Shown in pieces: positions 24,972 to 34,371 of a stretch of DNA of 64,000 nt; the first letter of the stretch is position 1, and every line of letters starts with the position of its first letter. Made by a program: the position numbers and the translations under genes. Under the pieces are notes generated by a model, which worked only from the letters and a program-made list of their open reading frames with translations, searched no databases and had not been told where the DNA came from. Source of the DNA: Candidatus Poribacteria bacterium (GTDB taxonomy: Bacteria; Poribacteria; WGA-4E; GCA-2687025); assembly GCA_028818695.1 (NCBI GenBank), contig JAPPNK010000002.1, positions 76,123 through 140,122 on the forward strand, given 5' to 3'.

Positions 24972-25712
24972 ATGTTACGCGTTACAGCAGTTCTGACGGC
25001 GCTAGCGTTTAGCGCCGGCTTCTTTGCGCCTGCGCCGAACGCGGCTGCGCAGGATGTCGCCCTTGATTTCACCTACGCCAGCGCGTATTACTGGCGCGGC
25101 GCTCCCGCCGGCGACGGAAACGGATTTCTTCAGCCTTCGGCGGACATTTCCTACGCTGCCTCGCCCGAACTGTCGGTTGGGCTGAATCTCTGGATGTCGC
25201 AGGGACCTGAAGCGTCCGAAGCCGAAGATGACAGCAACAGCGAAATCGACTACACCGTCTGGGCAGCGTACAGCGCCGGCGAGATCGGCGTGTACGCCGG
25301 GGTCATCGACTATGTGATTCCCGCCGGCGCGCCGTTTGCGGACGGGCATGTGTTGGAAGGGCATGTCGGCGTGGACTTTGCGGCGGGCGATCTGGGTCTC
25401 GGCGTCGCCGCCTACCTGAACCTGGACGGCGACGACGAGGACTCCATGTACATCGCCCCTAGCCTCTCCTATCCGCTCGGCAACCTCAGTCTTGGATTGT
25501 CGATCGGTCTTGGGAACGGCGTCTACAGCGCGGAGGAAGAAGGCGAAGAGGACGCGATGGCTCTGGTCGACCTCACGCCCAGCGTCAGCTACGCCGTCCC
25601 TCTTGGCGACGAGATGGAAGCGGCGGTCGGTCTGGCGATCGGTTACAACCCCGACACCGGCGCGACGCTCCCGTTCTTGACGTTCGGAACCGGCTGGAGC
25701 TGGTCTCCGTAA
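24972..25712 (+). CDS. Outer-membrane beta-barrel protein (TorF/MipA-like), 246 aa
   Basis: The signal peptide MLRVTAVLTALAFSAGFFAP ends near NAAAQ. The mature protein alternates small and aromatic residues in beta-hairpin pattern, starting DVALDFTYASAYYWRGAP, similar to TorF-type putative porins. It ends TFGTGWSWSP; the final aromatic positions fit an outer-membrane barrel. GGAGA lies 6 nt before the ATG at 24972, while longer starts lack a site. Acidic loops are seen (EASEAEDDSNSEID). A strong hairpin terminator follows. Confidence 0.75.
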   Translation: MLRVTAVLTALAFSAGFFAPAPNAAAQDVALDFTYASAYYWRGAPAGDGNGFLQPSADISYAASPELSVGLNLWMSQGPEASEAEDDSNSEIDYTVWAAYSAGEIGVYAGVIDYVIPAGAPFADGHVLEGHVGVDFAAGDLGLGVAAYLNLDGDDEDSMYIAPSLSYPLGNLSLGLSIGLGNGVYSAEEEGEEDAMALVDLTPSVSYAVPLGDEMEAAVGLAIGYNPDTGATLPFLTFGTGWSWSP

Positions 25713-25733
25713 CGAACGCGGTTCTCATCATGC

Positions 25734-25776
25734 GTTGGCGCGGCTGTTTGACGCGGCCGCGCCAACATTCTCTTTT
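25734..25776 (+). terminator. Rho-independent terminator after the outer-membrane protein
   Basis: An 11-bp perfect stem GTTGGCGCGGC / GCCGCGCCAAC with an 11-nt loop is followed by ATTCTCTTTT. It starts 21 nt after the stop codon. Confidence 0.7.
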
Positions 25777-25813
25777 GATCAGCGGTGCCTTGCTGGGAAC
25801 GGCGCAAAAAAGG

Positions 25814-25842
25814 TTGCGTCCAAAAACGCGCTGTTGTATGAT
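25814..25842 (+). promoter_or_regulatory. Sigma-70-like promoter
   Basis: TTGCGT, 17-nt spacer, TATGAT. It lies 40 nt upstream of a short ORF with a good ribosome binding site. Confidence 0.5.
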
Positions 25843-25882
25843 GCTCAACAGAAACGCAATGCAGCGGAAAGGAGACGCGCCT

Positions 25883-26008
25883 ATGATTGTGCTTCCGCTT
25901 CGAGTCGGCGCCCACCAGCGCGGCGCAGCCCATATGCGCGATCAAATGTCCGCCGTTCCGAATCAACTTCGCCGCTTTGGGAATGCGCGCAAGCCTTCCC
26001 TGCTGTAA
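25883..26008 (+). CDS. Possible small protein, 41 aa
   Basis: A short frame MIVLPLRVGAHQRGAAHMRD, preceded by AAAGGAG with 8-nt spacing and by a plausible promoter. It has no recognised family and could be a truncated gene start. The opposite strand reads IRNGGHLIAHMGCAALVGAD, also protein-like, so the coding strand is uncertain. Confidence 0.3.
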   Translation: MIVLPLRVGAHQRGAAHMRDQMSAVPNQLRRFGNARKPSLL

Positions 26009-26152
26009 AACACAGCGCCCTGGCAGAGATACGCCTCTGAGGGCGCGCGTCTAAGACAAACAGCAGCGCAAGCGGCGACGGAACGCGGCGGCGCCTCGCA
26101 AATCGTCGGCTCGGAGCTGTCTGGCTGCGGAAAATCGCGTACCATTATGGTG
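26009..26152. other. Intergenic, nothing recognised
   Basis: No gene, repeat or structure could be supported in this part of the 25713-26190 gap. Confidence 0.4.
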
Positions 26153-26183
26153 AAAAGAGCCGTCCGGCTCGCCCGGGCGGCTC
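26153..26183 (-). terminator. Rho-independent terminator of the DUF547 gene
   Basis: On the minus strand GAGCCGCCCGGGCGAGCCGG then ACGGCTC folds into a long GC stem and is followed by TTTTC. It begins 8 nt after the stop codon at 26191. Confidence 0.75.
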
Positions 26184-26190
26184 CTTCGCG

Positions 26191-26826
26191 TTAAAGCGCC
26201 TGCGCGTTGAGCCGCCAGTCATGCTGCTTGTAACGCAGGCGAATCTCAAAAAGGCGCTCTCTCAAAAAACGCTGGTCGGGACCGTCCTCAAGGCGCGGAA
26301 TGATGAACCGCACGGCGTCCACGCGCGAGACGGCGAAGTCGCGGAACCGCCGGCGCATAAGCCGCGGAACCGTCAGAACCGCCGCCTCGGCGTCCAGATG
26401 CGTTTCGCGCTGTAAGAAGGCGCGCGCCGCCGCTTCCAGCTGCGCGTCCAGCCCTTCAGACGAATAGACGCGCACAGGCGGACCCGATCTGGACCCGTCC
26501 GACAGGGCGAAATGAAGGCGCGGCTCCTTGCGCCCCATTTTTTCTATACCGCGAGACAGCCGCCGCGCGCGCTTCCGGACGCCTTTGGGCGACAGGTCTG
26601 CCCCCGCTTTCAACGCCCCAAGCAGCGCCGCCAAGTTGCGCATGTTGATCCAGTCGGCGCGGTCAGAGTCCGGGTCGGGCGGGTTTTGCCGCGCCTCGTC
26701 CAGAGCCAATTCGATGGCGAGCCGCGCGCCCGCTTGACGAATCGAGTCGTAATCGACTCCGCTGTCGACGATCCATCCCGCCTCGATAAAGCGTTTCAGC
26801 GCTTCGCTCAAATATGCGCGTTCCAT
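26191..26826 (-). CDS. DUF547-like protein, 211 aa
   Basis: Matches the DUF547 pattern: VDYDSIRQAGARLAIELALD, WINMRNLAALLGALKAG, PRLHFALSDGSRSGPPVRVY, LDAQLEAAARAFLQRET and the closing RYKQHDWRLNAQ. In most family members the middle motif carries cysteines (ALNCASRSCPP-like); here they are Ser and Gly, so any Cys-based chemistry is lost. No signal peptide with the start at 26826, and no good ribosome site there, so the true N-terminus is uncertain. A terminator follows. Confidence 0.65.
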   Translation of the reverse strand: MERAYLSEALKRFIEAGWIVDSGVDYDSIRQAGARLAIELALDEARQNPPDPDSDRADWINMRNLAALLGALKAGADLSPKGVRKRARRLSRGIEKMGRKEPRLHFALSDGSRSGPPVRVYSSEGLDAQLEAAARAFLQRETHLDAEAAVLTVPRLMRRRFRDFAVSRVDAVRFIIPRLEDGPDQRFLRERLFEIRLRYKQHDWRLNAQAL

Positions 26827-26858
26827 GCGAACAGGATACGGGCAAACGGCGCCGCGCG

Positions 26859-27047
26859 CTAGATTCCGATCAAGCAACCAACGCAGCCGGCGCCTGAGCA
26901 AGAGGGTCGAGACGCCGCCGCTGTCAGCGGAACGCGCGGCATGACCCACGGGTAACCGTTCGGATGCTGCAGGACTTCGAACGGAATGTCGTACACCTCT
27001 GTCAGCAACGCTTCGGTCAGCGCGTATTCGGGCGGGCCGACATCCAC
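26859..27047 (-). CDS. Short ORF upstream of DUF547 gene, unrecognised
   Basis: From GTG 27047 it reads MDVGPPEYALTEALLTEVYD then IPFEVLQHPNGYPWV, protein-like and in the window's usual codon style, ending after 62 codons with a Cys-rich tail. The opening resembles N-termini of archaemetzincin-like proteins, but no HExxH follows. It may be a gene remnant or an N-terminal part disrupted before the DUF547 frame. Confidence 0.35.
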   Translation of the reverse strand: MDVGPPEYALTEALLTEVYDIPFEVLQHPNGYPWVMPRVPLTAAASRPSCSGAGCVGCLIGI

Positions 27048-27088
27048 AACACCGATGATCGGCTCCGCCTATCAGCCGCCGTTTTTTG

Positions 27089-27117
27089 TTGACGCGCCCG
27101 CTCAAACGTTCTATGGT
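27089..27117 (+). promoter_or_regulatory. Sigma-70-like promoter of the R-M cassette
   Basis: TTGACG (27089-27094), 17-nt spacer, TATGGT (27112-27117), 28 nt before the methyltransferase ATG at 27146. It probably drives the whole three-gene cassette. Confidence 0.6.
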
Positions 27118-27145
27118 ATATCTGCCTCAAAACGCGGGAGAAACA

Positions 27146-28951
27146 ATGAGCGAACAAGACGAACGCGAAATTCCCCAAGAAGAAGAGCAGGAAAAACTGC
27201 CCGAACAGGAAAAGTTTTACCGCGCCCCCGCCCGCTTCGGAAACGTCCCTGTCGAAACGGAGCCGAAAGGGTGGGATCGGTACCGGCAGTTCCAAAAGAT
27301 CTACCCGCGCCTAGACCTGCCGATGCAGATCGTTGAGCGAATCGACATGAACGGCGACAGCGGCGCCGAGCCGAACCGACTCATCTGGGGCGACAACCTG
27401 CACGTCATGCGCCAAATGCCCTCGAACAGCATCGACCTGATCTACATTGACCCGCCCTTCTTTTCAGGGCGCGTCTATAACGTCATCTGGGGAGACGAAA
27501 ACGAACTGCGCTCCTTCAACGACATCTGGGAAGGCGGACTGGACGGGTACCTGATCTGGCTGAACGCAAGGCTCTATGAAATGAAACGGCTCCTCAAAGA
27601 GACAGGCTCCATCTATGTCCATTGCGACTGGCATGCCTCCCACTACATCAAGGTCGAAATGGACAAGATCTTTGGGTATGAGAATTTTAGGAACGATATC
27701 GCTTGGTGCTATAAAAGTACATCGCAAGCAAAATGTTGGTATCCAAGAAAGCATGATCATTTGTTTTTCTACACTAAAGGCAAAAACTGGTTCTTCAACC
27801 CAGACGCTGTACGCATCCCATTTTCTAATGAATCATTAGGTGCTCACGGTGGGAATTGGAGAAGCGGTAGCAAGGAAGAACTGAAGAAAATTCACCAGAA
27901 AGGAAAAATTCCTGAAGACTGGTGGGATATACCAATGTTAAATTCGGTGGCAAAAGAACGCATCGGTTATCCGACGCAGAAGCCTGAAACGTTGTTTGAA
28001 CGAATTATCAAGGCGTCCTCAAAAGTCGGAGACGTCGTAGCCGATTTCTTCGGCGGGGGGGGGGGGGCGGCGGCGGTCGCACAACGTTTAGGCCGCCGGT
28101 TTATCATCTGCGATCAATCGCGCGTCGCGGTCGCTGTGACAGCGGAGCGTCTCAAGCAGGAGAAAAACCTTGACGATGACACGCCCGACATTCAGATTGA
28201 GCATTGGGGCGTCTACGAGGCTGAGCGTTTGACGCATGCGCCGCCCGATCAGTTTCGGGAGTTTGCGCTTTCCGCCTACGGCGCCAAGGCGTCTAAAGAG
28301 GATGGGAACCCGAACATTCACGGCTGGCGCGGTCAGCTGCCTGTATGGGTCGGCGCGCCTGAGATGGGCGCGCAGGCGACCGCCGAGGATGTGTCCAATT
28401 TCGCCGGCGCGGTTGTTAAGACGATAGAATACCGCGACGCGCATCTGCGGGACGGCGTCATGCTAGCATGGGGCTTCTCCAACGGCGCCCGTCAAGCGGC
28501 GGCGCAGCTGCTTGAGCGGGAGGCTCTAGGCCTCTCCTTCGTGAAAATTCAACAGGTTCAGATTGGCGGAGGCGAGTTTCGGCGTAGCGTCGTCAGCAAG
28601 TCGACCGACCGCGCCGACTACAGCGAGTTTTTGACCTTCATTCATCCGCCCGTTGTGAGCGTCGGGTTGAAGGCTCTGGGCGGGCGCAATTTCACCTTCG
28701 ACGCCGGCGATACCGCCGTTATGAACAACGGCGCCGAGATTGTGAATGTCCAGTGGGATTTCAACTACGACGGGCGGCGTTTCACGGCGGATCCGAATCA
28801 TTTGTTCAAGCGGGAGGGTACGGGCAAGAATCGGCGCGCCGTGTTGACGGCGACTCATCGGTTCGCCGCGCCTGGGGCGTATAAGGTCGCGTGCCGCGTT
28901 CAGGACAGCCTCGGCGGCGAGGGCATGGCGGTTCTGGCGGTGGAAGCGTAG
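27146..28951 (+). CDS. Type III-like DNA adenine methyltransferase (Mod) with PKD-like C-terminus
   Basis: 601 aa. Beta-class order: motif IV IDPPFFSGRV (DPPF ~102-105), then a central target-recognition region (~175-285) ending YPTQKPETLFERIIKASS (motif X), then the SAM motif I DVVADFFGGGGGAAAVAQRL (~297-316). Start chosen at 27146 after GGGAG. A 13-G run (28055-28067) encodes motif I and keeps the frame open here, so the gene is a phase-variation candidate. The central region 27670-27960 is AT-rich against its flanks. The last ~85 residues (VQWDFNYDGRRF, THRFAAPGAYKVACRVQDSL) look like a PKD fold, unusual for this family. Stop lies 10 nt before the helicase gene. Confidence 0.88.
   Translation: MSEQDEREIPQEEEQEKLPEQEKFYRAPARFGNVPVETEPKGWDRYRQFQKIYPRLDLPMQIVERIDMNGDSGAEPNRLIWGDNLHVMRQMPSNSIDLIYIDPPFFSGRVYNVIWGDENELRSFNDIWEGGLDGYLIWLNARLYEMKRLLKETGSIYVHCDWHASHYIKVEMDKIFGYENFRNDIAWCYKSTSQAKCWYPRKHDHLFFYTKGKNWFFNPDAVRIPFSNESLGAHGGNWRSGSKEELKKIHQKGKIPEDWWDIPMLNSVAKERIGYPTQKPETLFERIIKASSKVGDVVADFFGGGGGAAAVAQRLGRRFIICDQSRVAVAVTAERLKQEKNLDDDTPDIQIEHWGVYEAERLTHAPPDQFREFALSAYGAKASKEDGNPNIHGWRGQLPVWVGAPEMGAQATAEDVSNFAGAVVKTIEYRDAHLRDGVMLAWGFSNGARQAAAQLLEREALGLSFVKIQQVQIGGGEFRRSVVSKSTDRADYSEFLTFIHPPVVSVGLKALGGRNFTFDAGDTAVMNNGAEIVNVQWDFNYDGRRFTADPNHLFKREGTGKNRRAVLTATHRFAAPGAYKVACRVQDSLGGEGMAVLAVEA
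28055..28067 (+). repeat. G13 homopolymer in SAM-binding motif
   Basis: Thirteen consecutive G between GGC and CGGCGG, inside the methyltransferase gene. Gain or loss of one G would shift frame and abolish everything after residue ~307. Confidence 0.85.
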
Positions 28952-28961
28952 GAAGGAATCT

Positions 28962-30959
28962 ATGGAGAACCTGTTTCTGAGAGTTGAAGACGAGTTTCAG
29001 CAGTGGGTCAAGGACGGGTACCCCGAAGCCGAGGAGAAGACGGTCGAATATCTGCAGCATCTGTCCAACCCAAAGGACGAGTCGAAGCCGCGCGAGGGGG
29101 TACTCTGGGAGCATCAGTGGGACTGCCTGCTGCGCATCGTCTATTCGTATGAGATAAAGCGCGAGCTGTCGCAGCTGAACGGCGTTTTGCTGAACGTTGT
29201 CACGGGCGGGGGCAAGACGGCGGTCATCGCGGCGTCAATGGCGTGGCTTCGCTTGGCGCATAACGTTCAAAACTTTGTTCTGATCTGCCCGAATCTGATT
29301 GTGCGCGACCGTTTGGAGGAGGATTTCAAGGGCGGAAAGGTGTTTAAAGACCGCAGCCTGCTGCCCGCCGTCGGTACCTTCGATAAAAACGATTTTGAGC
29401 TGGTCACGTTGCAAGCAGGCAGAGAACCAGGGCTATTGGGTTCGCACATTGTCTTAGGGAATATCCATCAGTTTTACGAAAGCAACAAGAGCGGGCTGGA
29501 TAACGTCGCCAAGCTGATGAACGGCTCCAATTTTGTTCTGTTTAATGACGAGGCGCACAATTCGCCCGCGCCGGAATGGGAAAAAGCGCTGAAGAGGCTT
29601 GGCTCAAAGACGCTGCTGCGCGTCGACACAACAGCGACGCCTGACCGCGCCGACCATCAGACGCCCGACAGCTCCATGATCTACGAATATCTCATTGAGG
29701 ACGCGCTGGCGGATCGTCTTGTGAAGACGCCTATTGTGTATCAACCGAACATTTCAACGGTGGAGCTGACCTATACGGACACAGCGACGGGTGAGACGCG
29801 CGGCGTGGAGGAGATCGACTGGGCAGAGGTGGACAGGAAGGGGCTGAACGCGACGCAGTGGGTGACGGACGACAAACCGATGCGTCAGCAGATGGGCATC
29901 GCGCTTCAGCGCTTGAAGGAACAAGAGCGGCGAGCGAAGGGGCGTTACCAACCGCTGCTGTTTGTGGTCGCTGTCAGCAAGCTGGACGCGCAGAGGGCGC
30001 AGCGGACGCTTCAGAACTATTTCAAGATACGGACGCTTCTCGTGACGGAGGACAGCCCCGACAGAGACCGCGAAATGGCGACGAGTCTGAACAAGCAGCG
30101 GCTGAGCGGAAATCCGTATAAGGCGGTTGTGAGCGTCCTGATGCTGCGCGAAGGATGGGACATGCCGGAGGTCGGGGTCATTTTGCTGCTGCGGAAGTTT
30201 GGCAGCCGCGTCTATGGTCAGCAGGTGATCGGGCGCGGTTTGCGGCGCGTTCGGCGCGAGGGCGTCGGCGCGGAGGAGCCGCAGATATGCGCCATCGTCG
30301 ATCATCCGAAGCTGGAGCATCAGTGGCTTTGGGATATTTTTCAGACGACTCCCCGCAAAAATGTCGGCATTGATGATGAGTTTGACGAGACGGAAGACCT
30401 GCCGGAGCCGCCGCCCCGCCAGGATCTGACGAAGCCTGAAAACGTCATTGAGATACCGGAGCCGGACGAGGAGGCGTTTGACGAGTTTGAGCTGGATCTG
30501 GACGTCAAGGAGGCGGTGCCGATTAAAAACTGGCGCGAGGTTCTGAACGCGCTAGATTACGGGAATCAGACCGTTGAAATCACCGACATAAAGACCGAAT
30601 CGGTTGAATCAACGGAGCTAAAAAAGGACGGCTGGACGGTGCGCGAGCCAGCGCCGGCCGATCTTAAGAACGGCGGAGCGGTTGAGCTGCCGCTGGAGGA
30701 TCTGGCGGAGGGAATCAAGGCGGAACTGATGCAGACGGCGGCGCAGCTGCTTGCGCATGCCGGCCATTCGAATCAGCTGAAGGGGCAAATATACGGCATT
30801 TTGCTTGCGCATGTGCGTTCTCGGTTTTTGGATGGGACGTCGCTTGGTCTAGCGGACCGCGATCGGCTGGAGACCGTGCGCCGCGTGTTGCCGGATCTGG
30901 AGAAGGCGGTCAAGGAGACGCCTGGATTGATTGATGGGATGGTTTTATATGGCGGTTAG
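28962..30959 (+). CDS. Type III Res-like SF2 helicase without nuclease domain, 665 aa
   Basis: ATP-dependent DNA translocase of the SF2 family. Walker A VVTGGGKTAVIA (~80-91), DEAH box FNDEAHNSPAPEWEKAL (~195), DTTATPDR motif III and LREGWDMPEVGVILLLRKFG with QQVIGRGLRRVRR (motifs V-VI). Canonical Res subunits have ~950 aa with a C-terminal PD-(D/E)XK nuclease; this one ends without it. The nuclease is encoded by the overlapping next gene. The C-terminal ~180 residues are acidic and mostly helical. Confidence 0.88.
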   Translation: MENLFLRVEDEFQQWVKDGYPEAEEKTVEYLQHLSNPKDESKPREGVLWEHQWDCLLRIVYSYEIKRELSQLNGVLLNVVTGGGKTAVIAASMAWLRLAHNVQNFVLICPNLIVRDRLEEDFKGGKVFKDRSLLPAVGTFDKNDFELVTLQAGREPGLLGSHIVLGNIHQFYESNKSGLDNVAKLMNGSNFVLFNDEAHNSPAPEWEKALKRLGSKTLLRVDTTATPDRADHQTPDSSMIYEYLIEDALADRLVKTPIVYQPNISTVELTYTDTATGETRGVEEIDWAEVDRKGLNATQWVTDDKPMRQQMGIALQRLKEQERRAKGRYQPLLFVVAVSKLDAQRAQRTLQNYFKIRTLLVTEDSPDRDREMATSLNKQRLSGNPYKAVVSVLMLREGWDMPEVGVILLLRKFGSRVYGQQVIGRGLRRVRREGVGAEEPQICAIVDHPKLEHQWLWDIFQTTPRKNVGIDDEFDETEDLPEPPPRQDLTKPENVIEIPEPDEEAFDEFELDLDVKEAVPIKNWREVLNALDYGNQTVEITDIKTESVESTELKKDGWTVREPAPADLKNGGAVELPLEDLAEGIKAELMQTAAQLLAHAGHSNQLKGQIYGILLAHVRSRFLDGTSLGLADRDRLETVRRVLPDLEKAVKETPGLIDGMVLYGG

Positions 30960-31299
30960 CAAGCGCGGGATTTTTGAAAACCCGACAAAAAGCCCCTACA
31001 ACTTTGAGAAGTACGACAGCCGCCTTGAGGAGCGGATGATGTTCCGCCTGGAGAAGGACGCTGAAGTGGCGAAATGGCAAAAACGTCATTCGATCACAAT
31101 CGACTGGATCGACCCGAACGGCAAACGGCGCAAGTACCGCCCCGACTTTTTGGTGGAATACACGGACGGGCGCAAGGAGATCATTGAGGTGAAAGGCTCC
31201 GAGATGATGGATTCCCCGTCGGTGAAGCGGAAGGAAGCGTCCGCGCAGGAATGGTGCCGCAAGCGCGGGATGGAGTATCGGATCGCAACGATCCGCTGA
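30949..31299 (+). CDS. TnsA-like PD-(D/E)XK endonuclease, 116 aa
   Basis: A small nuclease with SRLEERMMFRLEKDAEVAKW (Glu ~27/28), RKYRPDFLVEYTDGRKEIIE and VKG: the catalytic set E, D66, E80-x-K82, as in the TnsA N-terminal nuclease domain. It overlaps the helicase gene by 11 nt. This supports a split restriction subunit in which helicase and nuclease are separate polypeptides. Starts at TTG 30931 or ATG 30934 are also possible. No transposase (TnsB/TnsC) genes are nearby, so a Tn7 origin is unlikely. Confidence 0.8.
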   Translation: MAVSKRGIFENPTKSPYNFEKYDSRLEERMMFRLEKDAEVAKWQKRHSITIDWIDPNGKRRKYRPDFLVEYTDGRKEIIEVKGSEMMDSPSVKRKEASAQEWCRKRGMEYRIATIR

Positions 31300-31333
31300 T
31301 CCTCTCCGTCATCCCGCGCCGTCTATGTTCGCT

Positions 31334-31445
31334 TTACCCCTCCAAAGAGAACACGAGCGGATTCTGCTCTGGGTCGATGAAAGGACATAGAACACCCTTT
31401 ATGTATGCAAAGCAAAACACATACAACCCGCCGCCTCTCAGCAGA
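31334..31445 (-). pseudogene. Possible remnant of a VOC/glyoxalase gene
   Basis: The minus strand reads GVLCPFIDPEQNPLVFSLEG then stop, like the C-terminal strand F-x-DPxxNPL of VOC-superfamily proteins. The preceding ~18 codons are less convincing and there is no start. Confidence 0.25.
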
Positions 31446-31457
31446 TTCCAAAAGCGC

Positions 31458-31778
31458 TCACTCGCCGGCGCGGGAAGCGTCCAAAAACACCTCGTGGATC
31501 TCCAGCTTGTTCGGACCCGAAAAGGCTTCTTTCGGCAGCGTCCCCGACTTCGCATGCCCCTTCCGAAAGGCGTCCGAGTTCACCCAGTTTTCAAACGCCT
31601 CCATCGACTCCCACAACGTGAAGACGATATACGGATCATCCTCCTCGGTCGGCCGCAGGACGTAATTCGTGATGAAGCCTGGCATCCCGTCCACCATGCG
31701 GGCGCGGTTTTTGAACCGCTCTTCAAACGCCACCCGGTATTCGGCGCTGACATAGATGCGGTTGGCGACAGAAATCAT
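31458..31778 (-). CDS. Haem-degrading monooxygenase-like (IsdG/HmoA, ABM domain), 106 aa
   Basis: An ABM ferredoxin-like fold protein. Asn6 (ISVANRI), Trp65 (AFENWVNSDAF) and His75 (RKGHA) occupy the positions of the IsdG Asn-Trp-His triad, which supports oxidative haem cleavage. Length of 106 aa is typical of a dimeric cytoplasmic enzyme. It lies 45 nt downstream of dnaK on the same strand and may be read through from it. Confidence 0.8.
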   Translation of the reverse strand: MISVANRIYVSAEYRVAFEERFKNRARMVDGMPGFITNYVLRPTEEDDPYIVFTLWESMEAFENWVNSDAFRKGHAKSGTLPKEAFSGPNKLEIHEVFLDASRAGE

Positions 31779-31823
31779 ACGTTCTCCCTAACTAAGTTGC
31801 CTCTCCCGCGCCGATCGGCAGCC

Positions 31824-33794
<1,971 letters not shown>

Positions 33795-33816
33795 GATTAA
33801 ATTCCTTTCAAGTGTC

Positions 33817-34245
33817 TCATTTTTTTCGAACGATGCGCCTCTTCCACCGCCACCGCAGAATGAAGCGCAGGCGCCGAACGGACGAGCGGGGCGCCGACGC
33901 CTTCGTCAGCCATCTCTTCAGGCGGTCCAGATCGAGAGGCTTCTTGAAGTAGGCGGACGCCCCCGCCCTGCAAGCTTCATAGATCGCGTCTTCGGACGGA
34001 TTGCCGGTGATGAGCGACATCGGAACCCCAGGACGCATACGCTGAAGAGACGCCATCAGCTGCGCCCCGTTGATGTCCGGCAGATCGTAGTCGATAAGGC
34101 ATGCGTCAATGCGGTACTTCCGATACGCCGCCGCCGCTTCTGAGGCGTCCTGCGCGCACATGGGAACGTAGCCCGCTTGACGCAACGCGCGCTCAAGGGC
34201 GGCTCTGACCGAATCGTTGTCATCTACAATCAATACCGTTCTCAC
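33817..34245 (-). CDS. Single-domain response regulator with basic tail, 142 aa
   Basis: CheY-like receiver: [20 protein letters not shown], phospho-acceptor Asp in [17 protein letters not shown] (~52), Thr in SLITGN and Lys in [16 protein letters not shown]. The ~25-residue tail is very basic ([20 protein letters not shown]) and may bind membrane or nucleic acid. No partner kinase nearby; it directly precedes dnaK on the same strand. Confidence 0.87.
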   Translation of the reverse strand: MRTVLIVDDNDSVRAALERALRQAGYVPMCAQDASEAAAAYRKYRIDACLIDYDLPDINGAQLMASLQRMRPGVPMSLITGNPSEDAIYEACRAGASAYFKKPLDLDRLKRWLTKASAPRSSVRRLRFILRWRWKRRIVRKK

Positions 34246-34371
34246 AGCGGTTCAATCCGCGTTTGGGTTGACAATGCGGCGCCGATGTCAGCCTACAAGC
34301 AATTTGAGCGCCAAGCGCCGCCCCCCATATATTCTCTATTTTAGCAGAAAATCTTCCAACTGAATAGGCCA

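Noticed and set aside
30949-31299. Tn7-like transposon suggested by the TnsA-like protein
   Set aside because: No TnsB, TnsC or transposon ends are seen, and the gene overlaps a restriction-type helicase.
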